Shown here: in pieces, positions 48,601 to 56,600 of the stretch
How positions within the stretch are numbered: the stretch's first letter is position 1
Layout: each line of letters begins with the position of its first letter
NCBI RefSeq assembly: GCF_011043525.1
Contig: NZ_JAAKGO010000005.1
Coordinates: 248,001 to 312,000 of the forward strand
Origin: Sphingobacterium sp. SGG-5
Lineage (GTDB): Bacteria; Bacteroidota; Bacteroidia; Sphingobacteriales; Sphingobacteriaceae
Length of the DNA: 64,000 bases
Reading direction: 5' to 3'
Made by a program: the position numbers and the translations under genes
Notes under the pieces: generated by a model
What the model was told of the DNA's origin: nothing
Databases searched by the model: none
What the model saw: only the letters and a program-made list of their open reading frames with translations

Positions 48601-49252
48601 TCTGGTATCCTGTCACAACCACATCATCCAACATACTGACAATTTCCGACATGATCACGCTTGACCCTACTTGCGATGCCGGAATAGCAACCTGCTGAAA
48701 ACCCACTGAGGTAAAAACAATGATATCCGCATCTTTAATATCTTGCAATGCGAATGCGCCTTCTGAATCCGTCTGGGTGGATTGATTCGTACCTTTCACG
48801 GATACCGTAGCAGCAGGAATCGCCTGCCCGGCTGGATTCACCACCTTCGACCGAAGTATCCGCTGTATGGCCTTTATGTCCGTCTTTTCGTGCTGAACCT
48901 GCACCGATCGTTTAGGCTTGGGGACCAAAACAATGGTCTTACCCTCCACGTAATAGGAAAAAGGCTGGTTCTGAAATACACTTTGTAACGCCTGTTCCAA
49001 GCTCACTTCTTTAAGATGTAACGAGATATCGCCTATATCTTTTATTGCTTCATCATTATATAAAAACATATAGCCGCTCTGCTGTTTGATGCTTTGTAAA
49101 ACAGATACAAGAGATCCGCGTTTCATCGAAATCGAAATCTTCTGTGAATAGGTTTTTCCAATGGCTTGCATACCGGACAAGTACAGCAGTACCACCAGTA
49201 TTTTAACCGTGCGCTGGCACGGTCTTGTGTAGTTTTTCAATCTTTCACACAT
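45608..49252 (-). CDS. SusC/RagA TonB-linked receptor with STN domain, peptidase locus
   Basis: 1214 residues. Signal/anchor region to about 37, STN domain about 38-110 (ISISMKRGSLVSVLQSIKQQ), carboxypeptidase-like domain about 132-215, then plug (LWVVDGVVLEDV, FEVLKDASATALYGARAMNGVVVITTKKG) and barrel ending QFTLSLKLGI. The STN domain is expected to touch the periplasmic part of the FecR encoded 16 bp upstream and so report ligand import. Together with the sigma gene at 50439 this is a complete cell-surface signalling set that should turn on its own operon. Confidence 0.97.
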   Translation of the reverse strand: MCERLKNYTRPCQRTVKILVVLLYLSGMQAIGKTYSQKISISMKRGSLVSVLQSIKQQSGYMFLYNDEAIKDIGDISLHLKEVSLEQALQSVFQNQPFSYYVEGKTIVLVPKPKRSVQVQHEKTDIKAIQRILRSKVVNPAGQAIPAATVSVKGTNQSTQTDSEGAFALQDIKDADIIVFTSVGFQQVAIPASQVGSSVIMSEIVSMLDDVVVTGYQTINRKLFTGAATQVKMEDVKMEGVADVSRMLEGRVAGVSVQNVSGTFGTAPKIRVRGATSISGENKPLWVVDGVVLEDVVNVSNDQLSSGDPLTLLGSSVAGINANDIESFEVLKDASATALYGARAMNGVVVITTKKGKSGKARVMYNGNFSSYLKPSYRTYDIMNSADQMSVYLELERKGWLNHSTISTARDGGVFAKMYDLINTYDETSGQFGLPNTTVAQNAFLTRYANANTDWFDLLFNNSFVQEHAVSVSSGTENAQHYFSTSYYKDSGWTIADQAQRYTANIRSNYKLSDKVTLGTIVSGSVRDQDAPGSNTRVDDAVRGEYTRDFDINPFSYALNTSRTLTAYDEDGNLEYFRRSYAPFNILNELNNNSLNVRVMDLKLQGDLGYKFLKDFEFNVLGSMRYVKTGRDQRVTEYSNMAQAYRANWSSSVVSGNPYLYTDPDFAIAEPMVVLPQGGLLHITDDEMINFYMRNTVKWNREFDDKHTVSAFLGQEIKYANRRRNYNRGYGYQFDSGGVPFTDYRIIKQLLESSDSYFGLNEWYDRYTAFFANANYAYDRRYVANLTFRYDGSNQMGMSTTARWLPTWTLSAAWNIDEESFMENAHVVDFLKLRGTYGLTASMGSATNSSAIFRDGSTFRPNLSELESSIQLVSLENAELTWEKQYEANIGLDVGFYRGKLHFSADYYNRNGFDLIGSYRTSGIGGQAFKQANYADMKSQGVELTLGGKAVNQEDFKYNANLTFGYNKNKITNLKNTPVIYNMVVPTGGVKEGGAVRGLYSIPFLGLDPFTGIPSYITENSRPGVNINMQSSATDILIYEGSVDPLVTGGFSNTFHYKQFSLNVFFSYQTGNKIRLNPFYKSVYSDISAMPNEFFDRRVMIGDEQFTGVPSILEFREYTELGAAWPYNTYNYSDYRVVDGSFIRLKTVSLGYNMDDRLVKALGVNSLSFSLHGTNLFLLYADKRLRGQDPEFFNSGGVALPMPQQFTLSLKLGI

Positions 49253-49268
49253 TCGGATTAATATAAAT

Positions 49269-50366
49269 TTAGTATACTCTTAATTGATTATTATTCAACA
49301 CAAATTCGATCTTTCCCGACTTTTCCAGCATATCCAAAACTTGACCTAAAGGTACGTCTCTAGATATTCCTCCTGTAAAATGCAAATCGGGAATACTCGA
49401 ATAATCCGGGGTGACCGCATACCAACGGGAAAGCTGCCGGACAATATCTGTCAATCCTGTATTTTCGAATGCAAAATAGCCGTCCTTCCAAGCTACAAAG
49501 CTGTGCGTATCCACTTGATCCACCCGTATTCCACCGGCAGTCTGATAGGCTTGTTGCCCGGGCTTGATAATCGCTGAATACCCTTCGACGGTTTTTATAT
49601 TGACGCTTCCCTCTATTAAAGTCGTCTTGGTCGCTACTTCATCGGGATAAGCATTGACATTGAATTTAGTTCCTAAAACTTTTATATCCATCTGTGGGCT
49701 GTGAACCACAAAAGCAGCTCCGTTTTTACCTTTGGCGACGTCAAAATAAGCTTCGCCGTGAAGCGTCACCTTTCTTTCGTCTTCACCAAAGCTTTGCGGA
49801 TACGTCAGCGCTGATTCCGCATTGAGCCAAACCTGGGTACCATCAGGCAAAACGAGTTTATATTGTCCACCCCTCGGGGTCTTTACGGTCAGACTACGGT
49901 TATCCTTTGGCGACACGACCGAACCATCACTGTAGACAATTTGTTGCCCGTCCAATCGGATCTCCTTCTGGTCTGTACGTAGCTCGACAGACTGTCCATC
50001 CGAAAAAAACAATGTGGCCTGATTCCCTCCCGGCAGTATTTCCTGACGAGAAACTCGTTGCTGTGCGATCTGTGCATTATCCCCCCGATACAGGAAGAAG
50101 ATGGCACCCATCATGAGGCACAGGACGACAGCAGCAGCATACGGTAACCAACGGAAGCGCTTAATCCTCGGAGCAAGCAACCCCGAACGGCGTAAAGTTC
50201 CATTCCAAATCGATTCCTTTTGTAGAATAAACAGCAGATCTTCCTCCGTCAGCGGAGTTTTTTCTCCTTGCTGATAATACCAGTTCTCCAAAAGAGCCTG
50301 TTCCTCTGGGCTTGCATTCCCTTCGTTATACCTATGAATAAGTTCACGAACCTGTTCGTTGTTCAT
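49269..50366 (-). CDS. FecR family anti-sigma factor of the peptidase locus
   Basis: 365 residues. Cytoplasmic N-terminus (RELIHRYNEGNASPEEQALLENWY), one membrane span near 73-93, periplasmic FecR domain about 158-255 (GGQYKLVLPDGTQVWLNAES) and DUF4974 about 285-360. It should hold the ECF sigma factor encoded 72 bp upstream until the STN domain of the next gene product signals. Its sequence follows the FecR at 2074-3234 closely in the core, as paralogs would. Confidence 0.95.
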   Translation of the reverse strand: MNNEQVRELIHRYNEGNASPEEQALLENWYYQQGEKTPLTEEDLLFILQKESIWNGTLRRSGLLAPRIKRFRWLPYAAAVVLCLMMGAIFFLYRGDNAQIAQQRVSRQEILPGGNQATLFFSDGQSVELRTDQKEIRLDGQQIVYSDGSVVSPKDNRSLTVKTPRGGQYKLVLPDGTQVWLNAESALTYPQSFGEDERKVTLHGEAYFDVAKGKNGAAFVVHSPQMDIKVLGTKFNVNAYPDEVATKTTLIEGSVNIKTVEGYSAIIKPGQQAYQTAGGIRVDQVDTHSFVAWKDGYFAFENTGLTDIVRQLSRWYAVTPDYSSIPDLHFTGGISRDVPLGQVLDMLEKSGKIEFVLNNNQLRVY

Positions 50367-50438
50367 AAATCAGATTTATCTTGATTATATGAGTATAACA
50401 GGTCAGCCTGTGGTTGGGGGTATATTTTTTTCTTTTTT

Positions 50439-51029
50439 TTATCGCATCAACAACAAGATACAGACACCACCTATGTTTTTCAGTCTAGGTTTAAGTAGCT
50501 TCAGGGCATTCTTGATCTGTTTCTTTACCGTCTCAGGCGAGATCTGCAGCCTTTCGGCGATCTCCCGGTGGGACAAGTCATCCTTGCGGCTGAGCTCAAA
50601 TATTTCCCGCATCTTTGCCGGAAGCTGATCGATTTCTTGTTGCACCCTCCTCAGGAGCTCCCGGCTATCTATTAACTCTTCCGTCATATTGTGAAGCCTG
50701 TCCGCGTACTTCGCGACAGAAAGAAGATAATCACTACGCACCTTTTGGCTTGCAATAAGATTCAACACACGGTTTCGGGCCTGCACGTATAGATAAGCAG
50801 ATAGGTTGGTCTTATCTAAGAGCTTTTCCCGATGTATCCAGAGGCTACTGAACACCTCTTGTACAACATCCTTCGTATCTTCTTCATTCTTTAATACACG
50901 AAACACCTGATAGTATACAGTTGCCCAGTGGTCATTATAAATTCGCCTAAATGCATTCACATCCCCTGACTTCAGCCGAAGAATCAGCTCTACCTGGCAA
51001 TCTTTAGGGGTGATTTCATTAGGTTTCAT
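50439..51029 (-). CDS. ECF sigma-70 factor
   Basis: 196 residues. Region 2 (VNAFRRIYNDHWATVYYQVFRVLKNEEDTKDVVQEVF begins near residue 20) binds the -10 element and core polymerase, and region 4 (MREIFELSRKDDLSHREIAERLQISPETVKKQIKNALK begins near 138) is a helix-turn-helix. It belongs to the group paired with FecR and SusC in Bacteroidota. It heads the peptidase locus. Its own -7 box lies 5 nt before the ATG. Confidence 0.96.
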   Translation of the reverse strand: MKPNEITPKDCQVELILRLKSGDVNAFRRIYNDHWATVYYQVFRVLKNEEDTKDVVQEVFSSLWIHREKLLDKTNLSAYLYVQARNRVLNLIASQKVRSDYLLSVAKYADRLHNMTEELIDSRELLRRVQQEIDQLPAKMREIFELSRKDDLSHREIAERLQISPETVKKQIKNALKLLKPRLKNIGGVCILLLMR

Positions 51030-51034
51030 TTAAC

Positions 51035-51042
51035 CAAAGATA
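51035..51042 (-). promoter_or_regulatory. -7 box of the ECF sigma gene
   Basis: TATCTTTG on the minus strand, a full match to TAnnTTTG, ending 5 nt before the sigma ATG at 51029. It implies a transcript with almost no leader. No good -33 TTG is visible. Confidence 0.45.
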
Positions 51043-51091
51043 GAGAAAAAATTTTTGTAGTTTTACATAGAGAATATAGATCGATATCAAG

Positions 51092-51643
51092 ATGAACATA
51101 TATGCCGTTTTTTTAAGAGCTGTGAATGTATCCGGTAAAAATCTGATTAAAATGGCAGAGCTGAAAGAAATTATAGCCCAACAGGGCTATAAATATGTAG
51201 TGACCTATATCCAAAGTGGGAATATTGTCTTGGCTTCTTCTGAGGATCCGGAAACGGTATCGTTAACTATCCGACAATTAATTGCCACACATTTTAACCT
51301 AACCATCGATGTTTTCGTTTTGACCGAGAAAAAGCTGAAGGAGGTATTTAATCAAAACCCGTTCGATAGTGCCTTACCTGGGAATAGGGTTTTTGCTACG
51401 TTTCTGTATACATCTCCGCACGAGGAAGCCATCGCAGCCTTTCATGCTATGGATCTCGGCGAGGAGCAGTTCAAAGTAATTGAAAATATCGTCTATTTCT
51501 ATCTTCCCGAAGGCATGGCTAACTCCAAATTGTCCAACAACTTTATCGAAAAGAAGCTTAAAGTGAAAAGTACAGGACGAAATATGAATACAGTGCAAAA
51601 AATGATCACCCTATTGGAAGGTGCCGCCCTTTTAAAAAATTAG
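51092..51643 (+). CDS. DUF1697 domain protein
   Basis: 183 residues, full family length. The hallmark N-terminus is present: YAVFLRAVNVSGKNLIKMAELKEI, followed by YIQSGNIVLAS. The function of the family is unknown; it is cytoplasmic. It is divergent from the sigma gene, with 62 bp between the starts, and is followed after 3 bp by a small NTF2-like gene, so the two are probably one transcript. Confidence 0.9.
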   Translation: MNIYAVFLRAVNVSGKNLIKMAELKEIIAQQGYKYVVTYIQSGNIVLASSEDPETVSLTIRQLIATHFNLTIDVFVLTEKKLKEVFNQNPFDSALPGNRVFATFLYTSPHEEAIAAFHAMDLGEEQFKVIENIVYFYLPEGMANSKLSNNFIEKKLKVKSTGRNMNTVQKMITLLEGAALLKN

Positions 51644-51646
51644 GCC

Positions 51647-52027
51647 ATGAAGTTTAGTTTCCCCCAAGACTACGGTAACTCGCCGAAACGCGAATTGATA
51701 AAGAACATTTGTTTAGCATTTGTGAACAACGATATGGCTAAGGTCTACTCCCATCTCGCTGACGATATTGTCTGGGAATTTGTCGAAGAAGTCCGACTAT
51801 CCGGAAAGCAAGAAGTAAACGATTTCTTTGAAAAAAATAGGATCGGTCAGGTAGAAGGAATGGTATTGGATTATATACTCACCCACGGGAAACAGGGCTC
51901 TGCGGGAGGAAAGATCATATTATCCGATTACAGTATTCATTTTGCAGATTTTTATGAATTTGAATCCGCCAAATCCACACAAATTAAAAAAATAAAGAGT
52001 TTTGTCCTACGCGACACGGAGGAATAA
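51647..52027 (+). CDS. Small NTF2/SnoaL-like protein
   Basis: 126 residues, no signal peptide. The pattern FVNNDMAKVYSHLADDIVWEFVEEVRLSGKQEVNDFF resembles the start of the NTF2-like (SnoaL) fold, a cone-shaped pocket used by many unrelated small enzymes and binding proteins. No catalytic set can be named. It begins 3 bp after the DUF1697 stop and ends one base before the convergent HopJ-like gene. Confidence 0.75.
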   Translation: MKFSFPQDYGNSPKRELIKNICLAFVNNDMAKVYSHLADDIVWEFVEEVRLSGKQEVNDFFEKNRIGQVEGMVLDYILTHGKQGSAGGKIILSDYSIHFADFYEFESAKSTQIKKIKSFVLRDTEE

Positions 52028-52360
52028 TTACTTTTCCTGTAAGACCTGCCGGTCAAATTGTAATCCCACCCATCCATGTTGCATAAACTGCCGGATGTTC
52101 TGGTGGTCTGTCCCTTGAGGTGTCTGTTGCACGGCCTCATAATGTTCTGCAAATAGCCCCAGCGTATCGGTCTGCGATAAGTTATGAAGCTTGGCAAACG
52201 AAAGCACCTTTGCACTTCCTTGATTCTCATGTTCGGCATTATGCTGGCTACCATTTTGAAAAGCAGAAGCCGTATAAGTATAGTGTGTGTCTATATGTGC
52301 TAAAACGTCTTTAAATTGAATTGCTTTAGCTTCGAGTTGTTCTAATAATTGTCGTACCAT
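52028..52360 (-). CDS. HopJ type III effector-like family protein
   Basis: About 110 residues from the ATG at 52360; a GTG six codons upstream is possible. The family motifs are clear: YTASAFQNG, NQGSAKVLSFAKLHNLS, and GTDHQNIRQFMQHGW. Despite the name, the family is common in free-living bacteria without type III secretion, and none is seen here. Function unknown. Its 5' side abuts the 42-bp repeat array, which must contain or shape its promoter. Confidence 0.85.
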   Translation of the reverse strand: MVRQLLEQLEAKAIQFKDVLAHIDTHYTYTASAFQNGSQHNAEHENQGSAKVLSFAKLHNLSQTDTLGLFAEHYEAVQQTPQGTDHQNIRQFMQHGWVGLQFDRQVLQEK

Positions 52361-52820
52361 GGGGGTAAAGATACACACTTAGCGGGATACTACCTACCTC
52401 TTCGAGCATTCCTGCTAGCTGTTTTACCAAACAAGCTACCTCTTCAAGCATTCCTGCTAGCTGTTTTACCAAACAAGCTACCTCTTCAAGCATTCCTGCT
52501 AGCTGTTGTACCAAACAAGCTACCTCTTCGGGCATCTCTGCTAGCTGTTGTACCAAACAAGCTACCTCTTCGGGCATCTCTGCTAGCTGTTTTACCAAAC
52601 AAGCTACCCCTTCGGGCATCTCTGCTAGCTGTTTTACCAAACAAGCTACCTCTTCAAGCATCTCTGCTAACTGTTTTACCAAACAAGCTACCTCTTCGGG
52701 CATCTCTGCCAGCTGTTGTACCGTGCGAGCTACCTCTTCGAGCATCTCTGCTAGCTGTTTTACCAAAACTGCTAGCAGTTTTGGTAAAACAGCTAGCAGT
52801 CCGATGTCAGGATTTTCCAC
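52326..52820 (-). CDS. Possible repeat protein with 14-residue heptad-pair repeats (uncertain)
   Basis: The minus strand of the array is open from a GTG at 52820 to 52326 (164 residues) and encodes about nine copies of LVKQLAEMLEEVAC-like 14-mers, two heptads each, as in an amphipathic coiled coil. Among unit differences, three are silent in this frame (CTA/TTA, CTA/CTG, CTC/CTT), against one in the opposite-strand frame, which slightly favours coding here. Against it: no good ribosome site, a non-ATG start, a 3' end that overlaps the HopJ-like gene by 35 bp, and the fact that any 42-bp repeat stays open by construction. Confidence 0.25.
   Translation of the reverse strand: MENPDIGLLAVLPKLLAVLVKQLAEMLEEVARTVQQLAEMPEEVACLVKQLAEMLEEVACLVKQLAEMPEGVACLVKQLAEMPEEVACLVQQLAEMPEEVACLVQQLAGMLEEVACLVKQLAGMLEEVACLVKQLAGMLEEVGSIPLSVYLYPHGTTIIRTTRS
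52394..52771. repeat. Tandem array of nine 42-bp units
   Basis: Nine direct repeats of exactly 42 bp with no spacers: 52394, 52436, 52478, 52520, 52562, 52604, 52646, 52688 and 52730 are the unit starts. Each begins CTACCTCTTC and carries the 6-bp palindrome GCTAGC (lost in units 7 and 8) and then TACCAAACAAG. Differences are few and clustered: TTCGAG/TTCAAG/TTCGGG, ATTCCT/ATCTCT and TTTTAC/TTGTAC. The last unit runs into a large palindrome. Since 42 is a multiple of 3, frames stay open through the array on both strands. It is not CRISPR, because there is no unique spacer sequence. Confidence 0.95.
52748..52799. repeat. Perfect 52-bp palindrome closing the repeat array
   Basis: Bases 52748-52799 read the same on both strands (26-bp arms, centre between 52773 and 52774, core CTGCTAGCAG). 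The left arm is the GCTAGCTGTTTTACCAAA part of repeat unit 9; the right arm is the same segment inverted. It could extrude as a cruciform or form a long RNA hairpin. Confidence 0.95.
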
Positions 52821-53153
52821 CTCTGATTTGTCAAAAAACCCGATTAACGACCTAAATAAAGCATATTTTAAGCAAAAAATCTGTTCAAAAAGGCCAAAAA
52901 AAGGTGTAAAAATGAGACAGAGCGTTTTTTGCCTACCCCCTAATTTGGTCTCATTTTTACACCTTTTCGCTTTTTTTGCACGGCACTTATTGGTGTTGGT
53001 CCCGTAATCCGTGATAAGCGGTCAGCTGTTGGACCTGAGTTTTGAAATATGCGCCTGTCTGCGGTAGGCAGGTATTGCGTAATGAACTTTGGCTTTATTT
53101 TCGCTTGGTAAAATAGATAATCAAACAAATGCAATACATTTAAACGACAAAAC
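52821..53153. other. 333-bp gap between the repeat array and the NlpE-like gene
   Basis: No gene is supported here. It contains a 20-bp perfect inverted repeat with a 29-nt loop (52899-52967), A/T-rich runs, and near 53105-53153 the leader of the NlpE-like gene. A TACATTTA about 20 nt before that ATG is one base off the -7 consensus. Nothing else was recognised. Confidence 0.6.
52899..52967. repeat. 20-bp perfect inverted repeat with 29-nt loop
   Basis: The left arm 52899-52918 (AAAAGGTGTAAAAATGAGAC) and right arm 52948-52967 are exact reverse complements, separated by 29 nt that include a T run and CCTACCCCC. It may be a REP-like or MITE-like element or a two-way terminator for transcripts reaching the array. 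Confidence 0.8.
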
Positions 53154-53609
53154 ATGAAAAAATTAACCTTAGGCGGTATAGGAGTAGTATTCTTGCTCTT
53201 TGCCGCATGCCAGTCTAACACCAATTCGAGAACGCAGGTACAGGATAGCTTATCAACTGTCGACGAATCCTACATCGACACCGTCCATACTTCTCAAAAT
53301 TCGCTGGATTGGCAAGGCACGTATGAGGGTATTACACCTTGCGCCGATTGCCCGGGAATCAAAACCACGGTCGAACTCCGAAGTGATGAAACATTTACGT
53401 ACCAGGCAGCATACCTCGAACGCGATTTTTCTGTCGCCGACAGCGGCAAATTTATGTGGCATGACAACGGTAGTGCCGTTCACCTTCAGGGCGAAAACAC
53501 CGACATGAAATTTAAAGTCGGTGAAAACCAACTTTTCCAACTGGATCAAAGTGGTCAACAAATCACCGGTGATCTTGCTGACCATTATATATTGAAGAAG
53601 ATACGGTGA
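53154..53609 (+). CDS. NlpE-like lipoprotein
   Basis: 151 residues; signal with lipobox FAAC. The mature part carries WQGTYEGITPCADCPGI (start near residue 60), where the CxxC pair and surrounding residues are the hallmark of the N-terminal NlpE domain, followed by beta strands (TTVELRSDETFTYQAAYL). NlpE proteins are envelope lipoproteins linked to copper and surface-stress sensing in enterobacteria; in Bacteroidota the role is unproven. It is convergent with the GH31 gene. Confidence 0.87.
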   Translation: MKKLTLGGIGVVFLLFAACQSNTNSRTQVQDSLSTVDESYIDTVHTSQNSLDWQGTYEGITPCADCPGIKTTVELRSDETFTYQAAYLERDFSVADSGKFMWHDNGSAVHLQGENTDMKFKVGENQLFQLDQSGQQITGDLADHYILKKIR

Positions 53610-53624
53610 TAAGAGCAGCTATTC

Positions 53625-56600
53625 TCAAAACCGAATAGTATTCAGCTTTTTATCCACAAGGAAACCATCTCTAAGATGTAGATTTACGGCCATCGCCTTC
53701 CGGGCTTTCAACGTAAGTTTAAGCAGATCTACGTCTCCAGAGATGGTTTCTTGATTACCTATATGAACAAAAGTCGGATACAAAGCTCTGCTACCATCGG
53801 TGTGCAATCTATTGTTGGTCAAATTCTCCATGTGTTTTGTTCCCAATGGTTGTATTCCTACAAATTCATAATCCGACATCGCATAAGGTAAGGTAAAACC
53901 AATCGCATTTACTGCTTTCAAACCTATACCCTTCACTAGGATATCTACTGTTTCTCCGGCCTCGACCGTCGGTTTTGAAAAGATCCAAGTGATCCTCCCG
54001 GTTATCTTTTCGGTTGGATCAGGTTTCACGCCCCCTCCTAATTGCGTAGCTAACACCGAGATATCGTACACATCTATCCAATTATTTTTATTCAGATCAC
54101 CATGACTGATATAACCTTCGAAATCCGCATCACCTTTGCGCAAACCCGTATAGTTGGTATACGACATGAAGTCGTTCATATCCAATAAACCATCATTATT
54201 GATATCTCCCGGGAGGTAACTTTCGGTACCTGGCACTTTGAAAACGTACAGTTCCCTTCCAGAACCGAATCCGCCTGAGCCTTCTTCTACTACAATCTTA
54301 ATATAACGTGCCGTAGGGTGTTTTTCAAAAGTAAAAATTTTCACGTCGTCCGTACGTTCCCAAGTAAAATCTCCTGCGTCCGACCAGTCTTCCTTATTCG
54401 TACTATAGGACACCTTGCCTTTGGTCAAGATACCATTTCCTCCACCGCTGCGCGGCAAATAATGCATTTTATCCAGCTGATTAACGGATTTTAAATCCAT
54501 CACGATCGTAAAAGGCACGGCCTGTTGCTTCCATTTGGTATGCCATAGATTCCCTTCGTCGTGATCAAACAGCTTTTGTATGCCATATCCCCCCTGATTT
54601 TCGGCAGAGGCCTCTCCGACTATACCGTGGAGCGCAAATTCTAACGGATTAGATTTTGTTGTGGCCTGAATACTTGTCCAGTCCGACACCCCGTCCTTAT
54701 TGACTGCACGTACCTTGAAAGTGTACGCCGTTTCCGATTGGAGATTATCAAATAGCAGCGTGGTATCCCGAATGGTGGAATACAGCATACTGTTAAATTC
54801 GATCTCATAATAATCGGCACGGGGTACCACATCCCAGGTGGGCTGCAGACTATACGCTTGAATATCGGATTCTGGAATCTGAACATTGCCGGGCACTTGT
54901 AATACACCTCGGTTGTGCAGCAGGTGGTTGATCGGGCTAAACTCAAAACCGGCAATATCGAGCTGTATAGCATATTGTGTGATATCAACAGCTTGTACGC
55001 GGATATGCAATTGTGGTGTTTTGTTGATGTGGATTACTGAAAACGGTGTCCCAGCCGTAGCAAAACGGTTTAGATCTGGATGTTCATCGTAATAATATCC
55101 ATTCTCTTGCTGATGAAGCTCGTCCAACGTAGCGGTCTCCTCCAACCTGACCTTCTTGTCACCGATTTTGACGGACAGCTTTTTCGGCCTTTTGGTCATA
55201 TTGATGACAAAGGAAGTTGTCTTCACGGTCTCCATACCGGCAAACGAGCCTTTGGTTGGATGCACACGGACTTTTACATGCGAACCGTTGACTTCTGATT
55301 CTATTTTCGTCCAGCTCCCCTGCCCATCACGATAAGCCTGTGTTGTCCCATCGTCGTCATATGCCGTGAATACCGAAGAGCCATTCGGGTATATTTCATA
55401 AATACGCTCCTTACGGGACAGCGCATGCACATTGTTGTGCGCCTGTGCAATCGGGATGATAGCACCCGCCTTCACAAATACCGGCAACTTCCATAATGGC
55501 GCTTCAAAACTGTTGATAACACGGTTGCCGGCATAAGTTTCTCCCGAAAAATAGTCAATCCATTCTCCTTTCGGCAGATATATGCCATTCCGGACATCAT
55601 TACCCGCGGTATCAATCTGGGTCGCCTGATAGACCGGTGCCACCAAAAAGCTCGGCCCATACATAAATTGATATTGCGTAGCTTTGCCGTATGTATAATC
55701 ATTTGGATCCGATAGAAACATCGCCCGCACCAAAGGTAAACCGTCTACGGCCTCTCGGGCTATACTATACGTGTAGGGCATGAGCATTGATTTCAATTTC
55801 AGATAATGTCGGTTAATGGATGTGGCCGGTTCACCCAAGGCATGCGGATATTTCGGATTTGAGCCCCACCCATCCATATTTAATTGCATAGGTGTAAATG
55901 TTTTCCATTGAAAATCCCGCACGTTGACCGGTACATTCTTCCCTCCAAATATACCGTCCATATCGGATGAAATATTCGGTTGTCCCGATAGACCGGATCC
56001 AATATAAGTGGGTATGTGAAAACGGATATATTCCCATACACCGCCGGTCTGATCGCCCGACCAAATTCCCGCATACCGCTGTGTACCCGCCCATCCATCG
56101 AGGGATATAATAAAAGGACGTGCATCGTGTCCATAATAGGGCATAATATGGCCCACATCACTGATCCCGTTCAGCCCGAAAGAATAACCGGGACCGACCC
56201 AAGCTACATCAGTCTTCAAGACGCGTACGCCGGCATCCCGGACTTCTTTGACAATATCCCTTTGCAATAATGCAGGGATACTATCTTTCGGATGTAGGTC
56301 AGACTGTGTCCATAGGCCTATCTCAACGCCACGCCGACGTGCATAATCACCAAATTCTTTTAAATTCTGTATGTTACCGTCCAAGGTTTCGGTCTGACCA
56401 TACCCGGCTCCATATCCATCATTCGGAAGAAACCAGCCCAAAGGCATATCGTATCGGGCATAACGGTCAATGACGGCCCTTGCCGAGAATTGGTAGTTAT
56501 CTTTTTCGCCATTGAGACTTTCTTTGATACCTGAATTATCTTTCTGGCTCTCCTTATACTTCTTCCCATCCTCAAACAGGATGCCTTTTTCATCTTCTTT

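Noticed and set aside
52028..52360. HopJ-like gene as sign of type III secretion
   Set aside because: The family is widespread in free-living bacteria, and no secretion genes are present.
52394..52771. Repeat array as CRISPR
   Set aside because: Units are contiguous 42-bp copies with no unique spacers, and no cas genes are nearby.
52349..52855. Plus-strand frame through the repeat array as a gene
   Set aside because: It is open only because the unit length is a multiple of three; it overlaps the HopJ-like start, and only one unit difference is silent in this frame.
54050..54280. Cellulosome component because of dockerin repeats
   Set aside because: No scaffoldin or multi-cohesin protein is seen, and the organism type is not cellulosomal; dockerin-like loops occur in many Bacteroidota enzymes.
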